Source: Mesotaenium endlicherianum (taxonomy: Eukaryota; Streptophyta; Zygnematophyceae; Zygnematales; Mesotaeniaceae). Taken from it: a DNA stretch of 64,000 nt. The stretch's first letter is position 1, and the number at the start of each line of letters is the position of its first letter. Both the position numbers and the translations under genes were made by a program. The stretch covers positions 185,684 through 249,683 of the forward strand of contig WELA01004867.1 in assembly GCA_009602735.1 (NCBI GenBank), in the 5' to 3' direction. Below, piece by piece: positions 21,540 to 32,238 of the stretch. Below the pieces are notes generated by a model. It was not told the DNA's origin. It saw nothing but the letters and a program-made list of their open reading frames with translations, and searched no databases.

Positions 21540-22979
21540 TTATCGAGTGTTGCTGTTTTTTAAAGGCTGGTCTTTTCTCTCGACTTTTGGAAGATGCTTG
21601 TCTGGACACTGCTCCCTAATGTGACCTGGCTGCTGGCAATGGAAGCAAATCGATTTTGCTGAGGCTGGTCTTGGCTTAGTCTTACCACCACCTCTTCCAT
21701 ACCCGCCTCGAGGGAAAGCACCTCTACCTCTAGATTGTATGGAATTATACTCATACTCATATTCATCACCCTGATTATCTTCAGCCTGGTCTCCTTCAAT
21801 TGCATTGTAGGAACCGTGGGGCTTTTTGACAATCTTAGACACCAAAGCATTACTCTGGCGCTTGTGATTGAACTGCTGCTGATCCCAGGTATCAGCGTCC
21901 TGGATGAAGTCAGCCAGTTTCTCATACTTCTTCTCAGCGAAATGACCAGATCCTTCGGATTTCAAACCATACTCGAAGTATGCTATCCTATACCGTTTTG
22001 GCAAGTCAGGCTGCTTCATCATGTTCTCCTGGAACTTTTGAGCAAACTCAGCAACTGAAGTGGTCTGCTTCAGTGTCAGTAAGATCATCGCATAGATAGC
22101 TTTCTCCTGCTGGTTGATGACATCAAACTTCTCGTGCAACTTCTCGACAAACTCTACCTACGTAGGGTCACCGAGTTGCCGAGCCTTACGCTCTCCTTTC
22201 CAGTAATGCCACCAGTCGGCGGCACTGCCTTCCAGTAGCGCACCGATATGCCTGACCTTCTCGTAATCTTGCAGTTCTGGGTAGTTCTCCAGCCACTGCT
22301 CAACATCCGCGAGAAACTTGATCAGGTAATATTTTCCGTTTCTCTCAGGATCATAGTCCTGGGGAGGTTTTGGCTTGGGCTTACTAGGCCCTCGGCCACC
22401 ACCACAAGTGGTTTGAGACCTCAATTGGTCTCTGTCCCGCAATAGAGACATTATGATTCTTTTGTCCTCCTGTTGGGACTGATACATGGTCGCCATTTGC
22501 GACTGCATTTGAACGAACAATGCTCCCAAGTCTACACTCTGGAGTGGTAGTCTAGCAAATGCAGCAGCAGCATTGGCATCTACTCGCTGAGTAGTGTCCT
22601 CAACAGTCCCTCTCGCTCCTGCAGCAGCAATTCCTGCCGCATTCAGCCGGTCACGTATTTGACCTAGGGGTACATTGAGTTGTACAGCAGGAGGTGGGTT
22701 CAGAACATTGGCCCTTGATGCCATAAGTTCTTCAACAGTGCGCTCGTCAGCTGGCTGTCCTTCCCTCCTTTCTGTATCTTCAGCGGCCTTTGCTAATTGT
22801 TCAGCTTCTAATCTGGCTCTCTCCTCCTCAGCTTGCTGTCCTGCGACTGCGGCAATAGCAGCTGCCTCATCTGCAGCCTCTCTAGCTGCAGTACTCGCCA
22901 CTGCTTCAGAATAGGTACGGGTTCCCGCTACATGGCTTTCCGCTTGGTTTTTGACATTCTCGTTATCCTGGTTCTCCAT
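21540..22979 (-). pseudogene. Element B gag
   Basis: Starts MENQDNENVKNQAESH at 22979, directly after the primer site. An Ala/Glu-rich helical N-terminus is followed by a capsid (KFLADVEQWLENYPELQD, LLEGSAADWWHYW) and a nucleocapsid with CFHCQQPGHIREQC, a CCHC knuckle, at about 21610-21655. One in-frame TAG near 22155 replaces a Trp codon (TGG in element C); otherwise it is open, about 480 codons in all. Confidence 0.9.
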
Positions 22980-23038
22980 GTCTCGGGAGTTGCTAGTTTG
23001 AGACCTTGTCCTTACCGTACAAAGAAGACTGTGATAAC

Positions 23039-23051
23039 GGCTCCGATACCA
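23039..23051 (-). other. Element B primer binding site
   Basis: Minus strand TGGTATCGGAGCC, one base inside the 5' LTR. Same as in element C (30401-30413) and A. Confidence 0.85.
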
Positions 23052-23052
23052 C

Positions 23053-23772
23053 TGGAAAGAATCGACTTACCAAATAGGCAATTAACAATTAATAAAGATT
23101 TTTATATCAGCAAGTAATCTTTATGGATTCTCCGTTAACTGATTAAACGGCAAGAGGACAACACACTAGCAGTGAACAATACTCATAAATCAAATGCGAG
23201 TAAACTAGCATCAATAATGCACTTAGTAAACTCATACATAAGCAAGGTTAGAAGACAGTGCGTATCAATGGCTTCTCGCCTTGGATTCAGATCTCTCTCA
23301 GTAAGCTGTATAGGAGAGTTGGCCTCGTTTCCAAATGCCGAAATCGAGAGCAATGCCTAGCATATGTCCATGGAATGAGTTTACTGTTGAACGGCCAGTG
23401 CGATGGCACCGCCTACCCGGGAGTTAACCACGTTGGTAGGACCTCGGTTAACCAAATCCACCGCCATCTCCCCTCATCCCAAATCGCCATCCATCATAGG
23501 GATGTCATCTGGCCATTCATCTAGCATACCACACTTAGATGCATATCGAGACAGTCCGCTGCTACCAAGTACGGAAGTCAGCTGGCTGTCAAAGAATGTG
23601 TCAGCAAGCTAACTTAAGCTTACTTCAGCCTGCTGCTTTCGGCTGAGTCATTAAACTGATATTAAATATAAAGTCCAGCAGATTGAATGTTAACTAAAGT
23701 TCAGCTGGCTGAACTTATTTAACTATTATATTTTAATGAATATTATATCAACCAATTAACTGATTCATTACA
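23053..23772 (-). repeat. Element B 5' LTR (720 bp)
   Basis: Plus strand starts TGGAAAGAATCGACTTACC and ends GATTCATTACA. Intact TG...CA ends. Confidence 0.92.
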
Positions 23773-23973
23773 GTGGGCTATTGGAAGAAGGCAGGGTCTG
23801 TCCTTTTTAGCGTACAAGGGTACCAATGACCTGCGAAGTCCAGCTGACTGGTTTCTCTGGCCAAGAATTCCCAGCTCCTTCTCTCCACCTCATTATACAT
23901 GGCCTGGAACCTGTGATGGGATGTTGAGTCCCTAAAGTTGTCCGTGTCCATGGGGATCATCCCGATGACCCTA
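23773..23973 (-). pseudogene. Element C ORF3, middle part
   Basis: Open 60-codon stretch (MIPMDTDNFRDSTSHHRFQAMYNEVERRSWEFLARE) between element B and the solo LTR. It is collinear with 18640-18830 of element B ORF3. Confidence 0.85.
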
Positions 23974-24470
23974 TGTAGTGATTTGAGTTATTATATATTA
24001 GTTTGCACATATTTTAATGTTTTCAAATATATTTGGAGTAGTATTGTGTGGATTCAAGTGTGAATAGGTACTCTAGTGACTTGGTTCTTTGAACCTTCTA
24101 AGGCATTTTCGAAGTTAGAGGAAAGACCTAGAAGAACTCCACGTGGCAAAAGTCAAATGTGCCATTTTTAGGTCAAAAGGTTATGTGTACATTATTTTAG
24201 AAAGAGGTGGCAAGTTTTGGGATGTGTTGGGCGCCGACACATCAACATACACCTTCCTAGAAATTACTTATTTAGCAAGTATATAAACAAGAGCTAGAAC
24301 ATAGAAAGACATTCCAGAATCACTCTTGTACTTGCCAAAATCCAGAAATATATTAACTTTCAAGAAGCCATCTCTCTTTCAAGAAGCTACCACTCGTGTT
24401 CAAAGATCCTTGTCTTGAATAGATAAAGTATTATATCTCACTAAGTACTTCATCTATCTGTTTCGCTACA
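23974..24470 (+). repeat. Solo LTR F1 (family IV, 497 bp)
   Basis: Begins TGTAGTGATTTGAG and ends TTTCGCTACA, flanked by CCCTA (23969-23973 and 24471-24475). A TATATAAA box at 24280-24287 sets the plus orientation. No internal region is present, so it is the product of LTR-LTR recombination. A second copy, in reverse, is at 37112-37614. Confidence 0.88.
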
Positions 24471-24475
24471 CCCTA

Positions 24476-25038
24476 TCTTTCCCCCAGATTCCCGGAATCA
24501 GTACAGCTCCTTTCTCATACACTTGGGCCATTGCCATGGCCTCTCTGACCGTATATCCTACCATCCTGGCATAATCGTGGTAGAGGAGGAGCCCTATGCT
24601 GACCTCTGTATACTTGTCAAAGTTCTTGAATGTCTCGTTTTCCCTCTGCAGGATGTTCTTTTGCGACTCATTGCGACTTCTCTGGGCATACTTGAAGTCC
24701 TCCTCCAGTAGATCAAAGCCTTCGCCCAGCACTGTGTAGCGGTACCTGCTGATTCTCCTTTGTTCTTTTTCTTCAGCCTGCTGCTTTTGCCTCTCCTGAG
24801 CTTGCCTCTCCTCCTCTGCCTTCTTGGCCTCCTTTGCAGCTTGTTTGTCCAACTCTTCCTGCCTCAGCCTGGCCTGTTCCTCCTTCTCCTTCTTCTTCTG
24901 TGCCTCCCGCTGTTGTTGGAGTCGTTGTGATTCTCGAGCGGAGATGGAGGATCATTCGATGTCGCCACGGAATTGCAAGTATTCTGCATGTGACTCTTCC
25001 GCTCATCTCTTCCTCTTAAGTTCCGACTTCTGAGTCAT
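24476..25038 (-). pseudogene. Element C ORF3, 5' part
   Basis: ATG at 25038 (MTQKSELKRKR), then a stop at about 25003 and another near 24955, followed by an open stretch (24466-24852) with the coiled coil and YRYTVLGEGFDLLEEDF, FDKYTEVSIGLLLYHDYA, MVGYTVREAMAM. It ends at the solo LTR. The bases before the ATG (GAGCAGG) look like a splice acceptor, as in D. Confidence 0.82.
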
Positions 25039-25388
25039 CCTGCTCAATCATAAACACAATGTTGTCAGTGAAGTCATGGTACTTTGCCGCTACCGAGTAT
25101 CCTTGGTGGAGAAGAACGTGGTAGGGAGAGTTCTAAGTGTGTAATACATTGTGTGCATGAGTATAAGAGGAGAATTGAGTCAGAGAGAAAAAGTGAGTGT
25201 GAGCGCAGGTTGAGTGTGTAGAATGGTTACATAAAATTTGCCTGGCCAATCCCGAGACGGAACACACTCCCTCGAACTTAATTTTAAGGTGGGCTGCCCG
25301 TCATAACTGTCACTAACTGTCACGTTCCCCTCCAACTTACCTGGAGACAGGGAATCCTGTCACCTGTCCATGGCGACTGAAATGACAG
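25039..25388 (-). other. Element C spacer between pol and ORF3
   Basis: No gene. On the minus strand, immediately after pol, come TGTCA/GACAG words and a purine run AAGTTGGAGGGGAACG (about 25323-25338) resembling the family's polypurine tract, then a second TTAAGTTCGAGGGAG run near 25270. The equivalent region of D is 6688-7065; B has lost it. Confidence 0.6.
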
Positions 25389-26899
25389 TTAGAGAGGTGT
25401 GCCATCCGCCCGAAGGTGGAATCGCTTCAATGCCCCTTTGGCATTGGTCCGCTGGTCTTTAAATTCCCAAGTGTCCCCAGAGGCATCGTAACCCTTCCTT
25501 CTGACCTGGTACTTCATGACATATTTAGAGGATCGACGGATAGAGCGAGCGTCTAAAGTCTCCTCGATCTCATATTCCTCAAAGTCACCATGCCTGACAG
25601 CGGGGACTGGTCCCGGTTGGACAGGTAACCGACTTGTGAACAGTGTGCCACCTTTGATGAACAATTCCAAGAAAGAGACATTAAAGACTGGGTGACCCTT
25701 GTATTCTGCCGACATGTTCAGTTTGTAAGCATTCTGACCAACACGGCGCACCACCGAATATGGACCAACCCAGACCGGACCAAGCTCTTTCTTGACCGCA
25801 CCAGGCACGTACAGGTGTTGAGAATGCAGTTTGACCAAATCACCCTTAGAAAATGTCAGCTCTCGACGGTGCTGATTAGCGTATTTTTGTTGATTTCTTG
25901 GGCTTTGTGCAGGTTCTCTTGGATTTCTGACAGGGTGTCAGCAAACTCCAGGATTAACTGTAGGGAGATCGGATTGTCAATCTCTTCAGGGTGAGTTAAG
26001 GACTCCCTTAGTACATCTAAAGGAGACTTAGGGACTCTACCCAAGCTCAGTTCAAAAGCAGTCTTGCCCGTTGACGCGTGCACCGCACTGTTGATCGCAA
26101 ACTGGATTTGGGGCAACAAGTCATCCCAATTGTGTTGTTTTTGGTTAATGTATGCTCTCAGCACCTCTTGCAGAATTCGTTTAGTACTTTTATTTTGCCC
26201 ATCATTCTGAGGGTGGTTTGCTATGCTGAGTTCCTGTTTGACTCCCATTAACCCCATTAAAACTCTCCAAAACTTAGAGGTAAATTTTGAGTCTTTGTTT
26301 GAGGTGACATTAGAGGGTAGCCCATGTTAGCATACTACATGGTTGTAAAACTGTCTCGCTGTTTCGAGTGCAATTACTTTGACAGTTGTGGGGATGAAAA
26401 TGACCATTTTTGTCAGTTTATTCACTACTACCAGTATCGAATCATGCCCGTTGGCAGTTTGTGGTAGTGTTACCACCCAGTCCATGGATATTGTTTCCCA
26501 GCGTCCAGCTGGGATTGGCAGTGGTTGGAAGAAACCCCCCGATGGTGTGTGCCTAGACTTGTTTCCTAGACACTGATCACAGGACTTCATATATTTCAAG
26601 ACCTCCGGTGGCAACCCATCCCAATGATATTGTTTTGCCAGTTTGCCAACAGTTTTGGCCTGCCCCAAATGCCCACCTAGTAAACTGTCATGCGCTTGAC
26701 TCAGTAAGAGGGACCTTATTTCCAAGTTACTAGGAATGACCAGCTTCATCTTGCCGGAATTGGTTTCAGTCACCCAGACCCCTCCCTTAAGCCTATACTC
26801 GAGTGCAGTTGCAGGACACACACCTTCAGTGGGGCTGGGCTCAAATGTTGGGTCAGAAAGGTAGGCTTTTTTAAGTTGTTCAAGGAAGGACCTTTTCAC
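25389..26899 (-). pseudogene. Element C integrase and chromodomain
   Basis: 26327-26899: zinc domain (HDSLLGGHLGQAKT, CDQC) and first core Asp (SMDWVVTLPQTANGHDS), ending at a TAG in VVC-stop-HGLP. 25856-26257: rest of the core; the catalytic Glu is lost (DGQNKSTKRILQEV where D has QTERTNR). 25389-25838: VKLHSQHLYVPGA, GPYSVVRRVGQNAYKL, NVSFLELFIKGG and a chromodomain (EIEETLDARSIRR, YQVRRKGYDASGDTWEF). Not functional. Confidence 0.9.
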
Positions 26900-28060
26900 C
26901 TTCAGTGAAGTGATTGCACAAAGGACTTTATCTACAGCATGCTGTCAAAAGTTCCTTTCTTGCAAGTCAGGTCTTCTAGAGAGTGCATCAGCAGGATTCA
27001 ACTTCCCTGGTTTGTAGTCGATCTGGACTTGGAACTGCTCCAGCATCTGGCTCCAGCGGTTGATAGCTTGGACTTCTTTTGGAAAGTGAGTAAGAGCTAG
27101 ATGATAATCACCTTAAAAGCTTTACCATGTAAGTATGCTCTCCACTGTTTGAGCATATGAATGATAGCAAGTAGCTCTTTATTATGCACGGAATAGTTAA
27201 TTTCAGCTGGGTTGAATTTCATAGACTCATACAGCACAGGGTGCCATTCTTGCCGTACCTTACCATCCTTTGTGGTTTTCTTAGCAGGCTGCAACAAGAT
27301 AGCACCCATGGCAAAGTCAAAAGCATTTGTAACCACCGGCACAGGTTTGCTGGGGTCATACACGGCTAGCACTGGGGCAAAGCAAAGAGCATCTTTAAGG
27401 GTCTTGAATGCAGCCTGTTGCTCTTCCCCCCACACATACCCGATGTCTTTTTTAGTAAGGTCAGTCAATTTACTGGCCTTTGTAGAATAATTCTCAATAA
27501 ATCTCCTATTGTAGTTAGCCAACTTAAAGAAGGATCTAACTTAGGAGACAAACTGTGGTACAAGCCAATCCCCTATGGTCTGGACTTTCTCAGGATCCAC
27601 ACTGATGCCTGCTTTACTAACAACGTGGCTTAAGAATTCAATACTTTCCTTGAAGGAATTTCACTAGCATATAATTGATTTCTTCTCAGAGTGTCCATGA
27701 CTTTCTATAAGTTTTCAGCATGTTGAGCTTCATTTAAAGAGAAAATTAAAATATCATTCAGGAAGACTTGCACAAACTTATCCAGGTAGGGTCTGAAAAT
27801 GTCATTCATAGCACCCATGAAGGTTGCAGAAGCATTAGTCAGTCCAAATGGCATCACGTTAAACTCATAGTGTGCATAACGTGTGCGGAAGGCAGTCTTG
27901 TGTACATCTCCCTCCGTAATTCTGATTGGATGATAACCACTCTTGAGATCTATCTTACTGAACACTTTAGCACCAGACAAGGTATCAAGAAAGTCTCTGA
28001 TCTGTGTAAAGCATACTTGTTCGATACTGTAGTTTTGTTACGAGCTCTGTAATCAACACT
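26900..28060 (-). pseudogene. Element C reverse transcriptase (second half) and RNase H
   Basis: 27705-27980 keeps [25 protein letters not shown] and FLNDILIFS, in which the first Asp of the xDD pair is Asn. 27097-27522 is RNase H with [17 protein letters not shown], so its first catalytic Asp is Asn, then [12 protein letters not shown]. Frameshifts at about 27100, 27540 and 27680 separate the parts. Confidence 0.88.
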
Positions 28061-28910
28061 CATCCGCATACTTCCATCCTTTTTCCTAACAAATAGGATG
28101 GGTGCGCCATAAGGTCATTTAATGAGGGAAATATAACCATTTTCCTCAAGCTCTGCAATCAGTGTTTTCAACTCTTCGCTCTCCACATAAGACAAGCCAT
28201 ACGTGCGTTGCCAAGGTGGCTGACTCCCAGGTAATAAATTAATAGTGTGATCTACTTCCCTCTTAGAGGGTAGTTTTGGAGGCATATTACAAACATCATT
28301 GTATTGATCGAATTTTTGAGCAGTAGGGTGCTCCGGAGGACTTACCTTTATCTCAACTTCTTCTTCAGGTTGAGGAGGTACCTCCCTTAGCAGCAAACAG
28401 AACATTCTGTCTTTCTTCTGGTCCCAGCTGTCGATGAACTCCATTGCTGCAATCAGCAATTTGTATCCTCCTGGAAGCCTCTTCTCTTCCTTCATTTGCC
28501 ATCCATACAGGACAAGAGGAAGAGCACTGGTGAGTGCCAAGTTAGTCTGCTCATCACTAGCTCCTCTCACTTTAACTGTACCTCTGCTCCAACATACTTC
28601 AGCTTGATGTTTATTAAGCCAGGACCTGCCTAGCACGAGATCATAAAAGCCAGTGTTGAGTACCTCAAATGCAAGCGTTTCATTTGGAATTGCAATGCCA
28701 CAACCTAACTAGACCTCAATAGGCTTGGTTATAATTCCTCCCGGGATACTTGAGGCATCTCCAAGGAATATTTTTCTATTCCCTTGGGTGACTGTAGGCA
28801 GCCTTGGCAGCTTAAATAAGTCCTTATGGATAAAAGTATGTGACGCCCCTTCGTCAACAAATGCCCTCACCTTCCTACCTGCAATCATACAATGCAGTAT
28901 AATAGGGGGG
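28061..28910 (-). pseudogene. Element C protease and start of reverse transcriptase
   Basis: 28115-28636 is open: MLGRSWLNKHQAEVCWSRG, a linker, then RT start ([29 protein letters not shown]). The protease active-site region lies near 28835-28870 and reads VDEGASHTF, lacking a canonical Ser/Thr-Gly after the Asp. Confidence 0.82.
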
Positions 28911-28989
28911 ACAGACTTTTCCTAACTTTTGCATTGTTCTCCTGAATAGCAAAGAAATGTTGGACATCAGGTGGAACAAGATAATCCAG

Positions 28990-30341
28990 AGTGAATTCAG
29001 TTCAACAGACCCATTATACCTGCTATGAGGGCAGCTAGTGACGACTCACTATCTCTAGCATCCTCACAGTCAGTAGACTGGAATCCTGACTGTTGCTGCT
29101 TTTTAAAGGCTGGTCTTTTCTCTCGACCTTTGGGAGGTGCTTGACTGGACACTGCTCTCTGAAGTGACCCAAATGCTGGCAATGGAAGCAAACAGATTTT
29201 GCTGAGGCTGGTCTCGGCTTAGTCCTACCATCACCTCTTCCATAGTCACCTCGAGAGTAACCACCTAGAGTGTATAGCATTATACTCATACTCGTACTCA
29301 TCATTTCGATCATCCTCAGCCTGGTCTCCCTCAATTGCATTATAGGAACGATGTGGCTTTTTGACAATCTTAGACACCAAAGCATTAGTTTGACGCTTGT
29401 GATTGATTTGCTGTTGATCCCAGGCATCAAGTCAGCCAGTTTCTCATACTTCTCTTCAGCAAAATGACTAGAGACTTCGGATTCCAACCATACCTAAAGT
29501 ATGCTATCCTATACTGCTCTGGCAAGTCTGGCTGCTTCATCATGTTCTCCTGGAACTTTTGAGCAAACTCAGCAATCGAAGGGGTTTGCTTCAGTATCAA
29601 GGAGATCACTTCATAGATAGCTTTCTCCCTGTTGATTGATGACATCAAATCTCTCATGCAGTTTCTCGACAAACTCTACCCAAGTAGGGTCACCGAGTTG
29701 TTGAGCCTTACAATTTCCTTTCCAATACAGCCACCAGTCTGCTGCATTGCCTTTCAGTAGAGCACCAGTGTGCCTGACCTTCTCGTAATCTGGTGGATCT
29801 GGGTAGTTCTCCAGCGAGTGCTCAACATCAGCGAGAAACTTGATCAGGTACTACTTTTGGTTTCCCTCAGGATCATAGTCCTTGGGAGGTCTTGGCTTAG
29901 GCTTACTAGGCCCTCTGCCACCACCACCAGTGGTTTGAGAACCCAGTTGGTCTTTGTCCCGCAGCAGAGACACAATGATTCTTTTGTCCTCCTGTTGGGA
30001 CTGATACATGCTCGCCATTTGCGATTGCATTTGCACAAATAATGCTCCCAAATCCACACTCTGAAGTGGGAGTCTAGCAAATGCAGCAGTAGCAGTGGCA
30101 TTTACTTGCTGAGTAGTGTCCTCAACCCTCCTTCTGTATCTGCAGCAGCTTTTGCTAATTGTTCGACTTTGAGTCTGACTCTTTCCTCCTCAGCCTGTTG
30201 TACTACGACTGCAGCAATAGCAGCTGCCTCATCTGCAGCCTCTCTAGCTGCAGTATCTGCCACTGCTTTAGAATAAGTACGGGTTTCAGCTACATGGCTT
30301 TCAGCCTGATTTTTGACATTTTGGTTATCCTGGTTCTCCAC
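28990..30341 (-). pseudogene. Element C gag
   Basis: Start MENQDNQNVKNQAESHV at 30341. Compared with B there is a deletion after AADTE (about 45 codons), frameshifts near 30100, 29840, 29430 and 29270, and a knuckle at about 29160-29200 reading CFHCQHLGHFREQC. The tryptophan codon that is a stop in B is TGG here (near 29685). Confidence 0.85.
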
Positions 30342-30400
30342 GTCTCGGGATTTGCTACTTTAAGAGCTTGTCCTTACCATACAAAGAAGATTGTGATAAC

Positions 30401-30413
30401 GGCTCCGATACCA
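30401..30413 (-). other. Element C primer binding site
   Basis: Minus strand TGGTATCGGAGCC, one base from the LTR. Confidence 0.85.
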
Positions 30414-30414
30414 C

Positions 30415-31134
30415 TGAGATGACTCGACTTACCAAATAGGCGATTAACAAATAATGAAGATCTGTATATCAGCAAGTAATCTTTATGGTATTTTTTGTTA
30501 ATTGATTCAACAGCAAAAGACAACACAATAGCAGTGGACAATACTCGCAAGTCAAATGGAAGTAAACTAGCATCAATAATCCAATCAGTAAACTTGTACA
30601 TAAACAAGGCTAGAAGACAGTGCATATCAATGACTTCTCGCCTTGGATTCAGATTTCTCTTCGTAAGCTGTACAAGAGAGTTGGCCTCGTTTCCGAATGC
30701 CGAACTTGAGAGCAATACCTAGCATATGTACATGGAATGAGTTTACTGTTCAACGGCCAGTGCGATGGCACTGCCCACCCGGGAGTCAACCACGTTGGTA
30801 GGACCTCGGTTAACCAAATCCACCGCCATCTCCCATCATCCCAAATCGCCATCCATCCTAAGGACGTCATTTGGCCATTCATCTAGCACACCACACTTAG
30901 ATGCATGTCTTGGCAGTTTGCTGCTACTGAGTACGGAGGTCAGCTGGCTGTCAAAGAATGTGTCAGCAAGCTGACCTAAGTTGACTTCAGCCTGCTGCTC
31001 CCGGCTAAGTCATATAAATTGATTATTTTATAAAGTCCAGCAGACTTAATATTAACTAGAGTTCAACAGGCTGAACTTATTTAACTGTTATATTTAAATG
31101 AATATTATATCTACCAATATACTGATTCAATACA
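30415..31134 (-). repeat. Element C 5' LTR (720 bp)
   Basis: Plus strand starts TGAGATGACTCGACTTACC and ends GATTCAATACA. By eye only a few per cent different from 15122-15840. Confidence 0.92.
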
Positions 31135-32208
31135 ACCTACGTCGAGAGACGTGAGTCTAGACATTCTGTTGATGTCCAGATCCTTGTTGGAGCCGTCGCC
31201 GAACTGTGTCAAAGCCAGACAACAAGAACGGTGGAAATGTGGTCATCTGGCACTAAACGCACGGCGTGAGGAGCCGTGTGCTCACATCAAACGCACTGGT
31301 AGAGGGGAACTCCGAACCCTAAGCCCGAAGCGCAGGATACGAAGAGCAGTACATACCTTGAGTCCTTGTATCTCCAGCTCCTCCAACGAGGTCATATTTC
31401 TTATGGAGTCCAACTGGTCGTGTGTGACATTGGCATTCGTCATAACTAGGCATCTAAATGCCTTACACGCTTGTAGCGAGTCCGATAAGTGCCACGCAAG
31501 GCGAATTATGCCCATCTTGAAGAGTTGAAGGTAAGGGAGGTTCAGAATGGAGCAAACCAATGGCACCGTGAACCTACTATGGAAATCCGGATGTATACCA
31601 TAAGTGTCCCAGGTAAGTTTTGTCAAGGACTAATGTCCAGTGAGATCAAACGCCTGTAGACGCGTTTTTGAAAAGATCCACATGACGCTTGGAAAGCGGA
31701 AGTGTGGGGTCAAGGGTGGAGGTTTTTATCTTCAAATTTAATTCTTTGAGATCAGTCTTGAGTGCTATAAATGTTGTGCATAGTACAGAAATTCCAATGA
31801 CTCAAACAAGACTAGGTGTAAGGTGGTGATGAGGGGAAAGGCGGACGCCAACGAGTTTAGAAATAATGTAATCTGTATGCTGGCAGGTTGTAAGTTAACA
31901 GTAAGTCTTCGTATGTTTGGCATCCTACGAAGCTGGTGCAATGCTATGTCTGCTTTCAAGAGCTTGTGTTACACTATGGACGCCTCCGTGAAGGAGGGAA
32001 ACACAAGTTTGCTCCAGTCCTTGCACACCTTGGTGAGTCTACGGGCTTCTGCTGCATCCACCCGCAAACAGGTATTCCGGTGCCTCTCCTGTTTCTCAAA
32101 AGTTTTGTATTTGCTGCACAACAGGTTTTTAGAGGCTACAGAAGGGGTTTTGTCGAAGCAACCATCTACAGAATATTAACTTTATTGACTGCAGCCTGCA
32201 ATCGCTAA
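31135..32208 (-). pseudogene. F-box/LRR-like host gene, upstream fragment
   Basis: Minus strand, right to left: (1) an F-box-like stretch at about 32000-32150 with EARRLTKVCKDWSKLVFPSF, followed in the same frame by one TAA and then ALHQLRRMPNIRRLTVNLQP (31765-31959); (2) an exon near 31358-31626 with SRFTVPLVCSILNLPYLQLF and TSLEELEIQGLK, ending at a GTATGT donor (exon end 31357 or so); (3) a 21-codon exon, 31141-31203, after ...GACACAG, with INRMSRLTSLD, ending at a GTAGGT donor that coincides with the target site of element C. The LRR spacing suggests a substrate receptor of an SCF ligase. The in-frame stop and the elements suggest a dead or dying gene. Confidence 0.55.
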
Positions 32209-32238
32209 GTGTGGAATAAACTCTCCTCTAATATAGTG

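Larger units (their letters stand above)
16923..23772 (-). mobile_element. Element B: Ty3/gypsy with ORF3 (family I), integrase deleted
   Basis: LTRs 16923-17626 and 23053-23772, flanked by GTGGG at 16918-16922 and 23773-23777. It sits in the ORF3 of element C, which is its own family. Order: gag, protease, RT, RNase H, ORF3. Integrase, chromodomain and the spacer are gone: RNase H is joined directly to the region just before ORF3 (junction about 19520), a deletion of roughly 1.7 kb compared with C. Confidence 0.94.
15122..31134 (-). mobile_element. Element C: Ty3/gypsy with ORF3 (family I), split by B and a solo LTR
   Basis: LTRs at 15122-15840 and 30415-31134 share ends, and ACCTA flanks both sides (15117-15121 and 31135-31139), proving one insertion. 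Net length without element B and the solo LTR is about 8.66 kb. Order on the minus strand: LTR, primer site, gag, protease, RT, RNase H, integrase, chromodomain, spacer, ORF3, polypurine tract, LTR. It is the only family I copy here with the whole plan visible. All genes carry stops or frameshifts. Confidence 0.93.
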
